Below are positions 1-8,436 of a stretch of DNA of 64,000 nucleotides, piece by piece; positions within the stretch are counted from its first letter, which is position 1, and each line of letters opens with the position of its first letter. This stretch comes from Chloroflexi bacterium RBG_13_51_36 (GTDB lineage Bacteria; Chloroflexota; Dehalococcoidia; GIF9; AB-539-J10). Under the pieces are notes generated by a model. It ran no database searches and was not told the origin of the DNA. It was given only the letters and a program-made list of their open reading frames with translations. The stretch covers positions 109,698-173,697 of the forward strand of contig MGMS01000010.1 in assembly GCA_001796515.1 (NCBI GenBank). The letters run 5' to 3'. The translations under genes and the position numbers were made by a program.

Positions 1-848
1 CCTGGGCCTACAATCTCTCCGAAGAAACCAGGGCCAAGGTGGCAGTGAAGAACCACCTATATGCGTATTACTCACCGTATTCTCAACAGCCGGGCAAATA
101 CACAATCCAGGATGTGCTTAATAGCCCTATGTCGACCTACCCGTTGCGTTTCCTGGAATGCTGTGCCATGACAGATGGCGCTGCCTGCATGCTACTTTGC
201 GATGAAAAGACTGCCTATAAGTTGACCGATAAACCTTGCGAGCTTTTCATAGCCGGCGGTAGCCATACCTTGAGAGTAGCGGATCGTAGAGACATGGAAA
301 TCCCGTTACTGCCGCACGAGACTCCCGAAATGTATAGGGGCTTGCGCAAAAAAGAAGGGCAACGTTGGCCAGGATTTGAGAGCTTCGCTGCGGCCCGATT
401 TGCCGCTTATTTCGCCTACAGAATGGCTGGCATCACGAACCCGCTTAAAGAGCTTGACCTGGTGGAGCTGCACGATGCATTTACCATAAGTGACATTCAG
501 ACTTACGGGGACATCGGACTCCGCCCGTATGGGCAGGAGCCTGACTACATTGAATCTGGTGATGCATATTTCGGTGGTAAATGTCCAGCCAATCTGTCCG
601 GAGGGTTGATTGGCACCATGCATGCTGTGGGGGCAACCGGCATCTTCTCAGGGGTTGAATGTCTCTGGCAACTACAGGGCAAATATGATAAGTTCCATGG
701 CGACCGCAGGATTTGGGATTCTTTTGGCAAGAAGAAGCCGGAAGATTGGAAGAGTCTGCAAGTCCCTAATGCTAAGCAGGCACTCTGGATATCTCACGCT
801 GGTGTCGGGTCACATGTGACGGCAGGCATTCTCAGGAAGGCTTTCTGA
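1..848 (+). CDS. Thiolase-family acyl-CoA acyltransferase, C-terminal part (5' end outside window)
   Basis: The frame is open from the first base (first complete codon at position 3), so the gene begins upstream; 281 residues are visible. They match the C-terminal half of the archaeal/SCP-x type thiolases, which cleave or form 3-ketoacyl-CoA. The active-site histidine motif LHDAFT lies near nt 466-483. The end carries GGLIGTMHAVGATG, the family's GG..GxxxGATG signature near nt 600-640. The nucleophilic cysteine should be upstream and cannot be checked. The DUF35 gene starts 12 bases downstream, which is the usual pairing for this thiolase class. Acetoacetyl-CoA synthetase and acyl-CoA dehydrogenase follow, so an acetoacetyl-CoA or 3-ketoacyl-CoA substrate is likely (inference). 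Confidence 0.85.
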   Translation, partial: WAYNLSEETRAKVAVKNHLYAYYSPYSQQPGKYTIQDVLNSPMSTYPLRFLECCAMTDGAACMLLCDEKTAYKLTDKPCELFIAGGSHTLRVADRRDMEIPLLPHETPEMYRGLRKKEGQRWPGFESFAAARFAAYFAYRMAGITNPLKELDLVELHDAFTISDIQTYGDIGLRPYGQEPDYIESGDAYFGGKCPANLSGGLIGTMHAVGATGIFSGVECLWQLQGKYDKFHGDRRIWDSFGKKKPEDWKSLQVPNAKQALWISHAGVGSHVTAGILRKAF

Positions 849-860
849 AGGAGGAAAACT

Positions 861-1382
861 GTGGCATCGAAGAGAAAAACAACGAAATATACTGGCAAAC
901 CGGCAAAGGTTCTTCAATCAGAACCGGCTATAGTTATAGAGTGGCCGAGGAGTCTGGCGCACAGACACACCTATGGAAAACTCTCTCCGTTCTTCAAAGG
1001 CCTGACAGAGGGTAAATTGCTGGCCACCAAATGCGTCAATCGCGAATGCGGAGAGCACAGGTTGTGGCTGCCGCCGCGGGCCGACTGCCCGGACTGCAAC
1101 CAGCCCATGGTCTGGGAAGAACTGCCGCAGCCAATCATTGGGACGGTGCACACCTATGCGCGTGTGGAATACGCTGGCGCTGGCATAGAGCTCACCACCC
1201 CCTATTTCCAGATTGACGTCGAGTTGCCCGGAGTATGCACTATATTCAAGGGCTATCTGCAGCATGGCACCCCCGAAATTGGCATGAAAGTAAAGGCTTG
1301 CTTCCGCACGGAAGACCCGAGCAACACGATTCTGGATATGTACTGGATTCCGGTACCTAGTGACGCGGATGTGCGGTCTTGA
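861..1382 (+). CDS. DUF35 / OB-fold acyl-CoA-binding partner of thiolase
   Basis: A 173-residue protein with a rubredoxin-like zinc ribbon (CVNREC near residue 57, then CPDC about 15 residues later), followed by an OB-fold region rich in beta strands. This is the architecture of the DUF35 proteins that bridge thiolases and HMG-CoA synthases or assist steroid side-chain thiolases. It starts with GTG directly after a strong AGGAGG-type ribosome site that begins in the stop region of the thiolase gene, so the two are translationally coupled. The N-terminal 35 residues are basic and not conserved in the family as far as can be judged. The role is inferred from family and neighbour. Confidence 0.85.
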   Translation: MASKRKTTKYTGKPAKVLQSEPAIVIEWPRSLAHRHTYGKLSPFFKGLTEGKLLATKCVNRECGEHRLWLPPRADCPDCNQPMVWEELPQPIIGTVHTYARVEYAGAGIELTTPYFQIDVELPGVCTIFKGYLQHGTPEIGMKVKACFRTEDPSNTILDMYWIPVPSDADVRS

Positions 1383-1441
1383 ACAGGTAATCGGTAGGGA
1401 GCAAATCAGCACAAGTGCTAACAAGAAGGGAGGGAGACGGC

Positions 1442-3403
1442 ATGGGGAAGTTACTTTGGGAGCCGACCGAAGAACGAAAGAAAAATGCGAACATAACCCG
1501 CTTTATAGAGTTCGTTAACAAAAGACATAAACAGAATTTTCACTCTTACAGAGGGCTTTATGACTGGTCCGTGGACAAGATACCGGATTTCTGGGCTTCT
1601 GTGTGGGATTTTGTTGGAGTAAGAGCCTCCAAACGCTACGAAACGGTGGTTGATGATGTGACCAAGATGCCGGGCGCAAAATGGTTTTCTGGCGCGAGGC
1701 TAAATTTCGCCGAGAACCTACTGAGATGCCGGGATGAGAAAATAGCCTTCATCTTCAAGGGAGAAACTCAGAAGTCAACGCGAATGAGCTATGCTGAACT
1801 GTATGACTCTGTGGCACGCCTGGCAGAGTCTCTTCGGAAGATAGGAATCAAAGCTGGAGACCGGGTAGCTGCCTATATGCCTAATATGATAGAGACAGCT
1901 GTGGCGATGCTTGCCAGCACAAGCATCGGGGCTGTCTGGGCTTCATGTGCCACCGATATCGGTTCTGGAGCAGCCATTGATCGCTTTGGTCAAATCGGAC
2001 CAAGAGTCTTGTTTACCGTTAACGGCTATTTCTATAAAGGGAAAGCTTTTGATTCTCTCTCTAACGCTGCTGAAATTGTGAGGGGAGTGCCTTCTATTGA
2101 GAAAGTCATAGTGGCCCGCTACAGGGAAGAGAAACCCGATATCAGCCATATTCCTCACTCCGTATATTATGATGATTTTCTATCACGGGGGAAACCCGAA
2201 ATTCACTTCGAACAATTGCCCGCAGACCATCCTGTGTTTATCATGTTCTCATCAGGGACGACCGGCAAGCCGAAGTGTATGGTTCAGGGAGCAGCGGGAA
2301 TTCTGGTCAATCAATTGAAGGAGTTGATAATCCATACCGATTTGAAGCGAGACGATGTTCACTTCTTCATCACAACCTGTAGCTGGATGATGTGGAACTG
2401 GATGCTGACTTCTTTAGCCACAGGCAACACCATTATTCTGTATGATGGAAACCCCAGCTATCCCGGGACGGGGGCCATGTGGAAACTGATCCAGGATGAA
2501 AAAGTGACTATGTTTGGCTGCAGCGCCAGTTATATCAACTATCTCAGGAGCGAAAACATTAAGCCGGGCAAAGACTACGATTTGTCATCATTAAAGGAAA
2601 TATGGCAAACCGGTTCGCCTCTCTCAGCGGACGGGTTCGAGTACGTGTATCAGGAAATCAAGAAGGACCTGCATTTCAATTCCAGTGCAGGCGGGACAGA
2701 CATCAATGGCTGCTTTTTCACCGGAAGTCCGATTCAGCCCGTATACGCTGGTGAGTTGCAGGGGCCGGGCCTGGGTATGAAGGTGAAAGCGTATGATGAA
2801 AAAGGGCGTCCGATTTTTGACCGGCAGGGCGAACTCGTCTGTGAGGCCGCTGCCCCGCCTATGCCGCTTTCTTTCTGGAATGATCCGGACGGTAAGAGAT
2901 ACAGGGACGCTTATTTTGGTGTTTATCCTGGCGTGTGGCGTCACGGCGACTACATCGTATATCATAGTGACACGGGAGGAGCTACTTTCTACGGTCGCTC
3001 TGATGCAGTGCTGAAGCCGTCCGGGGTTCGCATAGGTACGGCCGAAATATATAACGTCATGGAAGGGCTGCCGGAGGTCGCGGATAGCCTGGCAGTAGGG
3101 CAGAGCTGGGAAGGGGACCAACGCGTCCTCCTCTTTGTCAAATTGGCTCAAGGATATCAGCTGACGGAAGATCTGGAGAACAAAATCAAGAAGAGTCTGC
3201 GCGAAAAAGCTTCCCCCAGACACGTCCCGGCCAGAATCATTGTGGTGCCCGATATCCCCTACACCACGAACATGAAGAAGGTAGAAAGCGCTGTCACGAA
3301 CATAATCCATGGCAGGCCTGTCACGAACAGAGATGCCCTGGGCAATCCCGAATGCCTGGACTTCTTTGAGAAGCTTGTCGCGGAGGGGGCACTCAAATCT
3401 TAA
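1442..3403 (+). CDS. Acetoacetyl-CoA synthetase
   Basis: A 653-residue ANL-superfamily ligase, the right length for acetoacetate-CoA ligase. The AMP-binding signature IMFSSGTTGKPK lies near residue 270. A tryptophan-rich MMWNWMLTSLATG stretch, typical of the acetoacetyl-CoA synthetase branch, follows about 55 residues later. HGDYIVY and the C-terminal lysine region IPYTTNMKKVESAV (near residue 610) complete the enzyme. It would activate acetoacetate with ATP and CoA; the thiolase upstream would then split the product to acetyl-CoA. An in-frame GTG at 1415 exists, but the GGGAGGGAG ribosome site fits the ATG at 1442. It could in principle act on another beta-keto acid. Confidence 0.9.
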   Translation: MGKLLWEPTEERKKNANITRFIEFVNKRHKQNFHSYRGLYDWSVDKIPDFWASVWDFVGVRASKRYETVVDDVTKMPGAKWFSGARLNFAENLLRCRDEKIAFIFKGETQKSTRMSYAELYDSVARLAESLRKIGIKAGDRVAAYMPNMIETAVAMLASTSIGAVWASCATDIGSGAAIDRFGQIGPRVLFTVNGYFYKGKAFDSLSNAAEIVRGVPSIEKVIVARYREEKPDISHIPHSVYYDDFLSRGKPEIHFEQLPADHPVFIMFSSGTTGKPKCMVQGAAGILVNQLKELIIHTDLKRDDVHFFITTCSWMMWNWMLTSLATGNTIILYDGNPSYPGTGAMWKLIQDEKVTMFGCSASYINYLRSENIKPGKDYDLSSLKEIWQTGSPLSADGFEYVYQEIKKDLHFNSSAGGTDINGCFFTGSPIQPVYAGELQGPGLGMKVKAYDEKGRPIFDRQGELVCEAAAPPMPLSFWNDPDGKRYRDAYFGVYPGVWRHGDYIVYHSDTGGATFYGRSDAVLKPSGVRIGTAEIYNVMEGLPEVADSLAVGQSWEGDQRVLLFVKLAQGYQLTEDLENKIKKSLREKASPRHVPARIIVVPDIPYTTNMKKVESAVTNIIHGRPVTNRDALGNPECLDFFEKLVAEGALKS

Positions 3404-3556
3404 TGTGCTCTCATAACGAACGAAAGGAGCCGAAAGATTAAGAGCGACGGGGACCAGTGGCGACATTGCGGAAATATATATCAAGAAAGTGCATGAGTCC
3501 TTAGGCATTGTCAGGTGTGTCTACTGCGCAGAGAGTACCCTCGAGGGAGATGAGTC
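3404..3556 (+). other. Intergenic gap, nothing recognised
   Basis: A 153-base spacer between the acetoacetyl-CoA synthetase and acyl-CoA dehydrogenase genes. It has neither a T-tailed hairpin nor a convincing promoter. One frame is open without a start for about 30 codons before the dehydrogenase, but shows no recognisable motif. Confidence 0.4.
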
Positions 3557-4720
3557 ATGGATTTTGATTTAAGCGAAGAGCAGAATCTAACGCGGCAGGC
3601 GATCCGGACTTTCGCTGAAAAACAAATCGCCCCGATCGCCCGGAAGCTAGACGAAAAGGAAGAGTTTTCTGCCGAGTTAACGCACGAAATGGCGGAGCTA
3701 GGGTTGCTGGGTTGCTTTGTTCCGGAGAAATATGGCGGCTCAAATATGGGCTATATCTCCTATGCAATTGCGGTTGAAGAACTGGCCAGGGTGGATGCTT
3801 CCCAGGCTGCTACTATTGCGGCGGGTAACTCTCTGGGAATCGGTCCCATCTATTATTTTGGTAGCGAAAAGCAAAAGCAAGAGTGGCTTCCCATGCTCTG
3901 TTCAGGGGAGTGTCTGGCCGCGTTCGGTCTGACGGAGCCTGAGGCTGGCTCCGACGCCGGGAGTTCCCGAACTACCGCCGAACTCAAAGATGATCGCTGG
4001 ATTATCAACGGGCACAAGATTTTCATCACCAACTCAGCTTGCTCATTAACCGGCGTTATCATCGTCCAGGCTGTCACTGGTAAGCATGAGGATGGCAGGC
4101 CGGAGCTCAGTTGCCTCATAGTTCCCAGCGGCACAACAGGTTTGACAGCTAACGAGATGAAAAACAAGATGATGTGGCGAGCATCCAACACGGGTGAGCT
4201 CTTCTTCGATGATTGCATTGTGCCCAGGGCAAACCTTCTGGGCAAAAGAGGCGACGGCTTCCATCAAATGCTTGCCACGTTGGATGGCGGACGCCTCAGC
4301 ATCGCCGCTATGGGATTGGGCGGATCTCAGGCGGCTTTCGAGTTGGCCTTACAATACGCTAATTCCCGCATCCAGTTTGGACGACCCATCGCTTCATTTC
4401 AAATCAACGCTTTTAAGCTGGCCGACATGGCGTTAGAGGTTGAACTGGCCAGGAATCTACTCTACAAGGTCTGCTGGTTGCGAGAGAAGGAACGTCCCAT
4501 TACCAAAGAGGCAGCCATGGCAAAATTATTCTGTTCCGAAGTTATGCGCCGCTGTGTCCATCACGCGGTTCAACTTCATGGGGGGTACGGGTTGATGAAG
4601 GAGTATGAAGTCGAGAGGTTATACAGGGACCAGAGGATTCTGGAAATCGGAGAGGGAGCATCGGAAATACTACGCATCGTGATTGCCCGCAACGTTGGCG
4701 TCTCGGGAAGGGCAATCTAG
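3557..4720 (+). CDS. Acyl-CoA dehydrogenase
   Basis: A 387-residue FAD enzyme of normal family length that oxidises an acyl-CoA to the 2,3-enoyl-CoA, passing electrons to an electron-transfer flavoprotein. The first signature FGLTEPEAGSDAG is near residue 123. The C-terminal signature LHGGYGLMKEYEVERLYRD is near residue 335, followed by the segment IGEGASEILR, whose glutamate aligns with the catalytic base of medium- and short-chain enzymes. The start ATG follows a GAGGGAGA ribosome site. The gene sits in the thiolase/acetoacetyl-CoA synthetase group, and the regulator gene follows within 14 bases, so short-chain substrates such as butyryl-CoA are plausible (inference). Confidence 0.92.
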   Translation: MDFDLSEEQNLTRQAIRTFAEKQIAPIARKLDEKEEFSAELTHEMAELGLLGCFVPEKYGGSNMGYISYAIAVEELARVDASQAATIAAGNSLGIGPIYYFGSEKQKQEWLPMLCSGECLAAFGLTEPEAGSDAGSSRTTAELKDDRWIINGHKIFITNSACSLTGVIIVQAVTGKHEDGRPELSCLIVPSGTTGLTANEMKNKMMWRASNTGELFFDDCIVPRANLLGKRGDGFHQMLATLDGGRLSIAAMGLGGSQAAFELALQYANSRIQFGRPIASFQINAFKLADMALEVELARNLLYKVCWLREKERPITKEAAMAKLFCSEVMRRCVHHAVQLHGGYGLMKEYEVERLYRDQRILEIGEGASEILRIVIARNVGVSGRAI

Positions 4721-4733
4721 AAAGAAGGGCAAC

Positions 4734-5423
4734 ATGAAGAAGGAGAAAGCGAAACGCAGGACTTTGGCCAAACCGAGTCTGACTAAGAGCAGCGTAGCGA
4801 GGCACGATGATCTTCTCACTGATCTGGCCAACGTCAACCGTATGGAAGCAGTCAAGGAGAGAAGGGAATCACTTGGCGACCGCATTCGGAGGGTTCGCGA
4901 AATGCGGGGGCTTACCATTAGGGACCTGAGTAGTCGAACAGGGATGGATATAGATACCCTGAGACGCATAGAATCGAGCAAAGTAATCCCGGCACTAGGG
5001 CAGTTGGTCAGGCTAGGCAGAGCACTTGATATGAAGATGGGCTACTTCATATCTCCGGGAATTGACCAGCCCATGACTGTGGTGCGTAAGCATGAAGGAC
5101 GGCGCGTATCTCGCTATGGAGATGCCAAGGGCATGCTGTATGGCTACTCTTACGAATCACTGGCACCAGAAAAGGCCGACCGCTTGATGGAGCCCTTTAT
5201 CATTACGCTGCGGCCCACAGAGACGGAAGAGTTCTCCTCCCACATTGGACAGGAGTTTCTTTACGTCCTGGAAGGCGAAGTGAAAGTGCAGGTTGGCGAC
5301 CACGTCGAATTTCTGGAACCCGGAGATGCCGTCTACTATGACTCTAATCAGCCTCACCTCGTTAGGTGTGCCGGCACACCTATAACCAAGGTATTGGCTG
5401 TTCTCTGTACCGGGTCAACATAA
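4734..5423 (+). CDS. HTH (XRE) regulator with C-terminal cupin domain
   Basis: A 229-residue transcriptional regulator. The N-terminal 35 residues are basic. A Cro/C1-type helix-turn-helix runs from about residue 46 to 100 (LGDRIRRVREMRGLTIRDLS and the following helices). A cupin_2 barrel occupies about residues 140-225, with LEGEVKVQVGDHVEFLEPGD in its core. This architecture is common in regulators that sense small molecules through the cupin. The ATG at 4734 has a GAAAGAAGGG ribosome site; an upstream TTG at 4683 would overlap the dehydrogenase and is less likely. Position suggests control of the preceding fatty-acid/ketone genes (inference). Confidence 0.85.
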   Translation: MKKEKAKRRTLAKPSLTKSSVARHDDLLTDLANVNRMEAVKERRESLGDRIRRVREMRGLTIRDLSSRTGMDIDTLRRIESSKVIPALGQLVRLGRALDMKMGYFISPGIDQPMTVVRKHEGRRVSRYGDAKGMLYGYSYESLAPEKADRLMEPFIITLRPTETEEFSSHIGQEFLYVLEGEVKVQVGDHVEFLEPGDAVYYDSNQPHLVRCAGTPITKVLAVLCTGST

Positions 5424-5626
5424 ACTACAAGACCGGCGTGGTCTCCCCCCGGGACTTACCTCCTGTTATTCAGTCTGCTGGCTTCTTGCCAACCCGACGA
5501 ACATCTGGTGCAGAATACTTGACAGCACAACGGGAGATGATACAGTATGAGCTAAGATTCTACGGAAACCAAGTTACTACCGGTGCATTATACTGATGGG
5601 GTACGTTTGTTTTTTTGCTGGTTGAT

Positions 5627-6190
5627 ATGGATTTAAACGAAGAAAAGGAACTTGTCGGACATGCGCAAAAAGACCCCGATGCTTTTGCCCAGCTTTACGA
5701 CCAGTATTATCCCAGAATCTTTGGCTATGTTTTGAGGCGAAGTGCCAATCTCGAGGCTGCCCAGGATATTACCTCAGAGACATTTCTGAAAGCGTTGAGG
5801 AAACTCTGGCAATTTCAGTGGCGCAGCGTCTCCTTTTCCTCCTGGCTATACAAAATCGCTACTAATGAAGTCAACCAGTATTATAGAAAAGCCGAATACA
5901 GGAAATCGGTATCACTGGAGGAACTGCAGGAACAGGGTTTCGAACTTCTGTCGCCCCACGACCCCGAAAACGAACTGATAGAGGCACAGGAAAAGGTAAA
6001 ACAACATCAGGACTTTCTGGAGATTCAGAAGAAAATCGTCCGGCTACCTGCCAAATACCAGGAGGTCATTGCTCTTAGATTCTTCGAAAGAAAACAGATC
6101 AAAGAGATAGCTGAAATCCTGGGCAAGAGAGAGGGGACGATAAAGTCCCTGCTCCATCGAGCAGTAGAAAAACTGAGAGAAGCAGAATAG
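5627..6190 (+). CDS. ECF-type RNA polymerase sigma factor
   Basis: A 187-residue sigma-70 family protein with only regions 2 and 4, as in the extracytoplasmic-function group. Region 2 spans about residues 20-90 (AFAQLYDQYYPRIFGYVLRR, then DITSETFLKAL and the SSWLYKIATNEV core). Region 4 is near residues 135-185 with a helix-turn-helix (QIKEIAEILGKREGTIKSLL). The ATG at 5627 is chosen; a TTG four codons upstream is also possible, and neither has a clear ribosome site. The next gene encodes a membrane-anchored beta-propeller protein in the position where an anti-sigma factor usually lies, so the two may form a surface-sensing pair (inference). Confidence 0.9.
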   Translation: MDLNEEKELVGHAQKDPDAFAQLYDQYYPRIFGYVLRRSANLEAAQDITSETFLKALRKLWQFQWRSVSFSSWLYKIATNEVNQYYRKAEYRKSVSLEELQEQGFELLSPHDPENELIEAQEKVKQHQDFLEIQKKIVRLPAKYQEVIALRFFERKQIKEIAEILGKREGTIKSLLHRAVEKLREAE

Positions 6191-6232
6191 TAAACCTCCC
6201 CGCAGAACGCACAAGATTTCCCGATTGAGTAA

Positions 6233-6243
6233 TGCAACCTTTT
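6233..6243 (+). promoter_or_regulatory. Possible ECF-type -35 element (TGCAACCTTTT)
   Basis: TGCAACCTTTT lies 42 bases before the beta-propeller start. It resembles the AAC-containing -35 boxes used by many ECF sigma factors and would allow the sigma factor to drive its downstream gene. No convincing -10 match was identified, so this is a weak call. Confidence 0.25.
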
Positions 6244-6284
6244 CCCGCATCCTGCATTTACACTGATATAAGGAGGGAAAGTCT

Positions 6285-8378
6285 ATGAAATACGAGGACT
6301 TAATCAAGAAACTGGAAAATCTCAGGACTCCGGAAATCGAGCTTTCCGGTCACAAGCGGGTCTTGAAAATGTTTTTGCTCAACTCCGAGCGTTTCAGGAA
6401 GAGGACTGTTATGGATTGGGCCAAGGTGTTGGCGCCCATCACCGCTGCTGTCCTCTTAATTACCATGGTAGGATTCTCTGCTGCGGACCTGCAAGAGCCT
6501 CTGCATCTGGGGGGCAGTCAAATCAGCACGTTCGCTTCTTATGAGGCATTGCAGGAGTTTGTGAAAACGAACGCAGGATACAAACAATTCTCTTGGGGGT
6601 TGTTCAGGGGAGGCGCCACTCTTGCACCGGCGGGTGCGGAAGATTCCGCTAATGTACCCTCTGTAACAAATCACTCTACGACCAATATTCAAGTCACTGG
6701 CGTGGATGAGGCAGATATCGTTAAGACCGACGGAGAGTACATCTACGTCGCTTCAGGGAACAAGACCACCATCGTGAAGGCATATCCCCCTGAACAAGGC
6801 GAGGTCCTATCTGAAATCGAGCTAGAGGGAACAGTGATAGGAATATTCATCAGCGCAGACAAGCTGGTCGTGTTTGAGGAGGAGACGCCTTATTATGCTT
6901 ATTATGATGATGTCCGGTCGGGAGCTGCAGAAAAATTTTACATGCCTTACCAATCGCCTAAGGCGTATATCAAGGTGTATGACGTAGCAGACAGAGAAAA
7001 CCCCCGCTTGCAGAGAGAGCTTTCCGCCCAAGGTCAATACGTCAGTTCAAGGATGATAGGCGATTACGTTTATGTGGTGGTGAACGAGCCTGTATATCAA
7101 CAAGAACAAGACGATGAAGTGAACCTTCCCAAGATTAGCTCCGGCGGCAACGAGACCGAAATACCCGCCACAGATATCTACTATTCCGATGTTGCTGACT
7201 ATTACTATATGTACACCACTATTATAGCCGTGAACACGCAGAACGATGACCAGGAGCCAACATATGAAACAATCCTGCTGGGAGCCTCTAGCAACCTGTA
7301 TGTCTCTCAGAACAACATTTACCTGACCTTCCCGGTGTGGGGAGGGGATGTAGGGGATTTTGGAGGAACCTCTATCCACCGGATTCATATAGAAGGTGAC
7401 CAAATAACACCTGCTGCCAGCGGCGAGGTTCCCGGGACAGTGCTGAACCAGTTCTCCATGGATGAGTACGACGGCTACTTCAGGGTGGCAACCACAACCT
7501 ACGGGGAAACAACCCAGAATAACGTGTACATTCTGAATATGTCCCTCAACATTACCGGCTCGCTGCCCGACCTGGCTCCTGGTGAAAGGATTTATTCGGC
7601 CAGGTTCATGGGTGACAGATGCTATCTGGTGACCTTCAAGCAGGTTGACCCACTCTTCGTGATAGATTTGCACGACCCCTATGACCCTGAGGTCCTCGGC
7701 TATCTGAAGGTAACTGGATACTCAGACTATCTCCATCCCTACGACGAAACGCACATTATAGGGATAGGTAAGGAGACAACGGACGCGGGGGAATTTGCCT
7801 GGTATCAAGGAGTCAAGATATCGCTCTTCGATGTCACCGATGTCAGCAACCCGGTGGAGATATCCAAGCTTGAAATAGGGGACAGGGGCACCGACTCGCC
7901 CGTTTTGTGGGACCACAAAGCCTTCCTGTTTGATAAGTCCAAGAATTTGCTGGTGATGCCAATTGGGGAGGCGAAGGTGAACCAGGCTGACTATCCTAGT
8001 GGAGTTCCTTCTTGGGCTTATGGCGAGCCTGTCTACCAAGGCGCATATGTCTTCGATATATCCCTAAACGTGTCTTCGAACGACGATGCGCTCCAACTCA
8101 AGGGCAGAATCACCCATGCCGAGAATATCACCGGCCCTGAACAAGGCTACTACGGTCCCTTTGCGATAGAGAGGTCACTTTACATAGGCAATGTTCTCTA
8201 CACTATCTCGAAAGCTAAGATAATGATGAACAGCCTCGAAAATCTGGATTACATCAATGAGGTGGAGCTTCCATACTCAACCTGGACACCTTATGACTAC
8301 TTGCCAGGGGACGAGGAGCCCCGACCCATGGAACCATCTCAGGGTGCTGAATCTGGAGCAGAAACGCTTCCAGAGTAG
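6285..8378 (+). CDS. Membrane-anchored beta-propeller domain protein, candidate non-classical anti-sigma factor
   Basis: A 697-residue protein. Residues 1-45 are cytoplasmic-like and charged, with the pattern TPEIELSGHKRVLKMFLLNS. One membrane helix (about 47-66, VLAPITAAVLLITMVGF) follows, then a large outside region. Outside, after TNIQVTGVDEADIVKTDGEY (from about residue 130), repeated beta blades match the secreted beta-propeller family (PF09826-like). An ATG with an AAGGAGGG ribosome site sets the start. The arrangement (sigma gene upstream, short inside part, one helix, large sensor outside) suggests an anti-sigma factor lacking the usual zinc anti-sigma domain. That role is inference; the propeller assignment is firmer. 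Confidence 0.75.
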   Translation: MKYEDLIKKLENLRTPEIELSGHKRVLKMFLLNSERFRKRTVMDWAKVLAPITAAVLLITMVGFSAADLQEPLHLGGSQISTFASYEALQEFVKTNAGYKQFSWGLFRGGATLAPAGAEDSANVPSVTNHSTTNIQVTGVDEADIVKTDGEYIYVASGNKTTIVKAYPPEQGEVLSEIELEGTVIGIFISADKLVVFEEETPYYAYYDDVRSGAAEKFYMPYQSPKAYIKVYDVADRENPRLQRELSAQGQYVSSRMIGDYVYVVVNEPVYQQEQDDEVNLPKISSGGNETEIPATDIYYSDVADYYYMYTTIIAVNTQNDDQEPTYETILLGASSNLYVSQNNIYLTFPVWGGDVGDFGGTSIHRIHIEGDQITPAASGEVPGTVLNQFSMDEYDGYFRVATTTYGETTQNNVYILNMSLNITGSLPDLAPGERIYSARFMGDRCYLVTFKQVDPLFVIDLHDPYDPEVLGYLKVTGYSDYLHPYDETHIIGIGKETTDAGEFAWYQGVKISLFDVTDVSNPVEISKLEIGDRGTDSPVLWDHKAFLFDKSKNLLVMPIGEAKVNQADYPSGVPSWAYGEPVYQGAYVFDISLNVSSNDDALQLKGRITHAENITGPEQGYYGPFAIERSLYIGNVLYTISKAKIMMNSLENLDYINEVELPYSTWTPYDYLPGDEEPRPMEPSQGAESGAETLPE

Positions 8379-8436
8379 GCAAACTTGAATTGAGGAGCGG
8401 AGTCAAACAGCGTAAATATTATGGGAGGGGAACAAG

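Noticed and set aside
2624..3508. Long minus-strand frame of about 294 codons opposite the acetoacetyl-CoA synthetase gene
   Set aside because: It is antisense to a clear enzyme gene and has no family motif or start signals.
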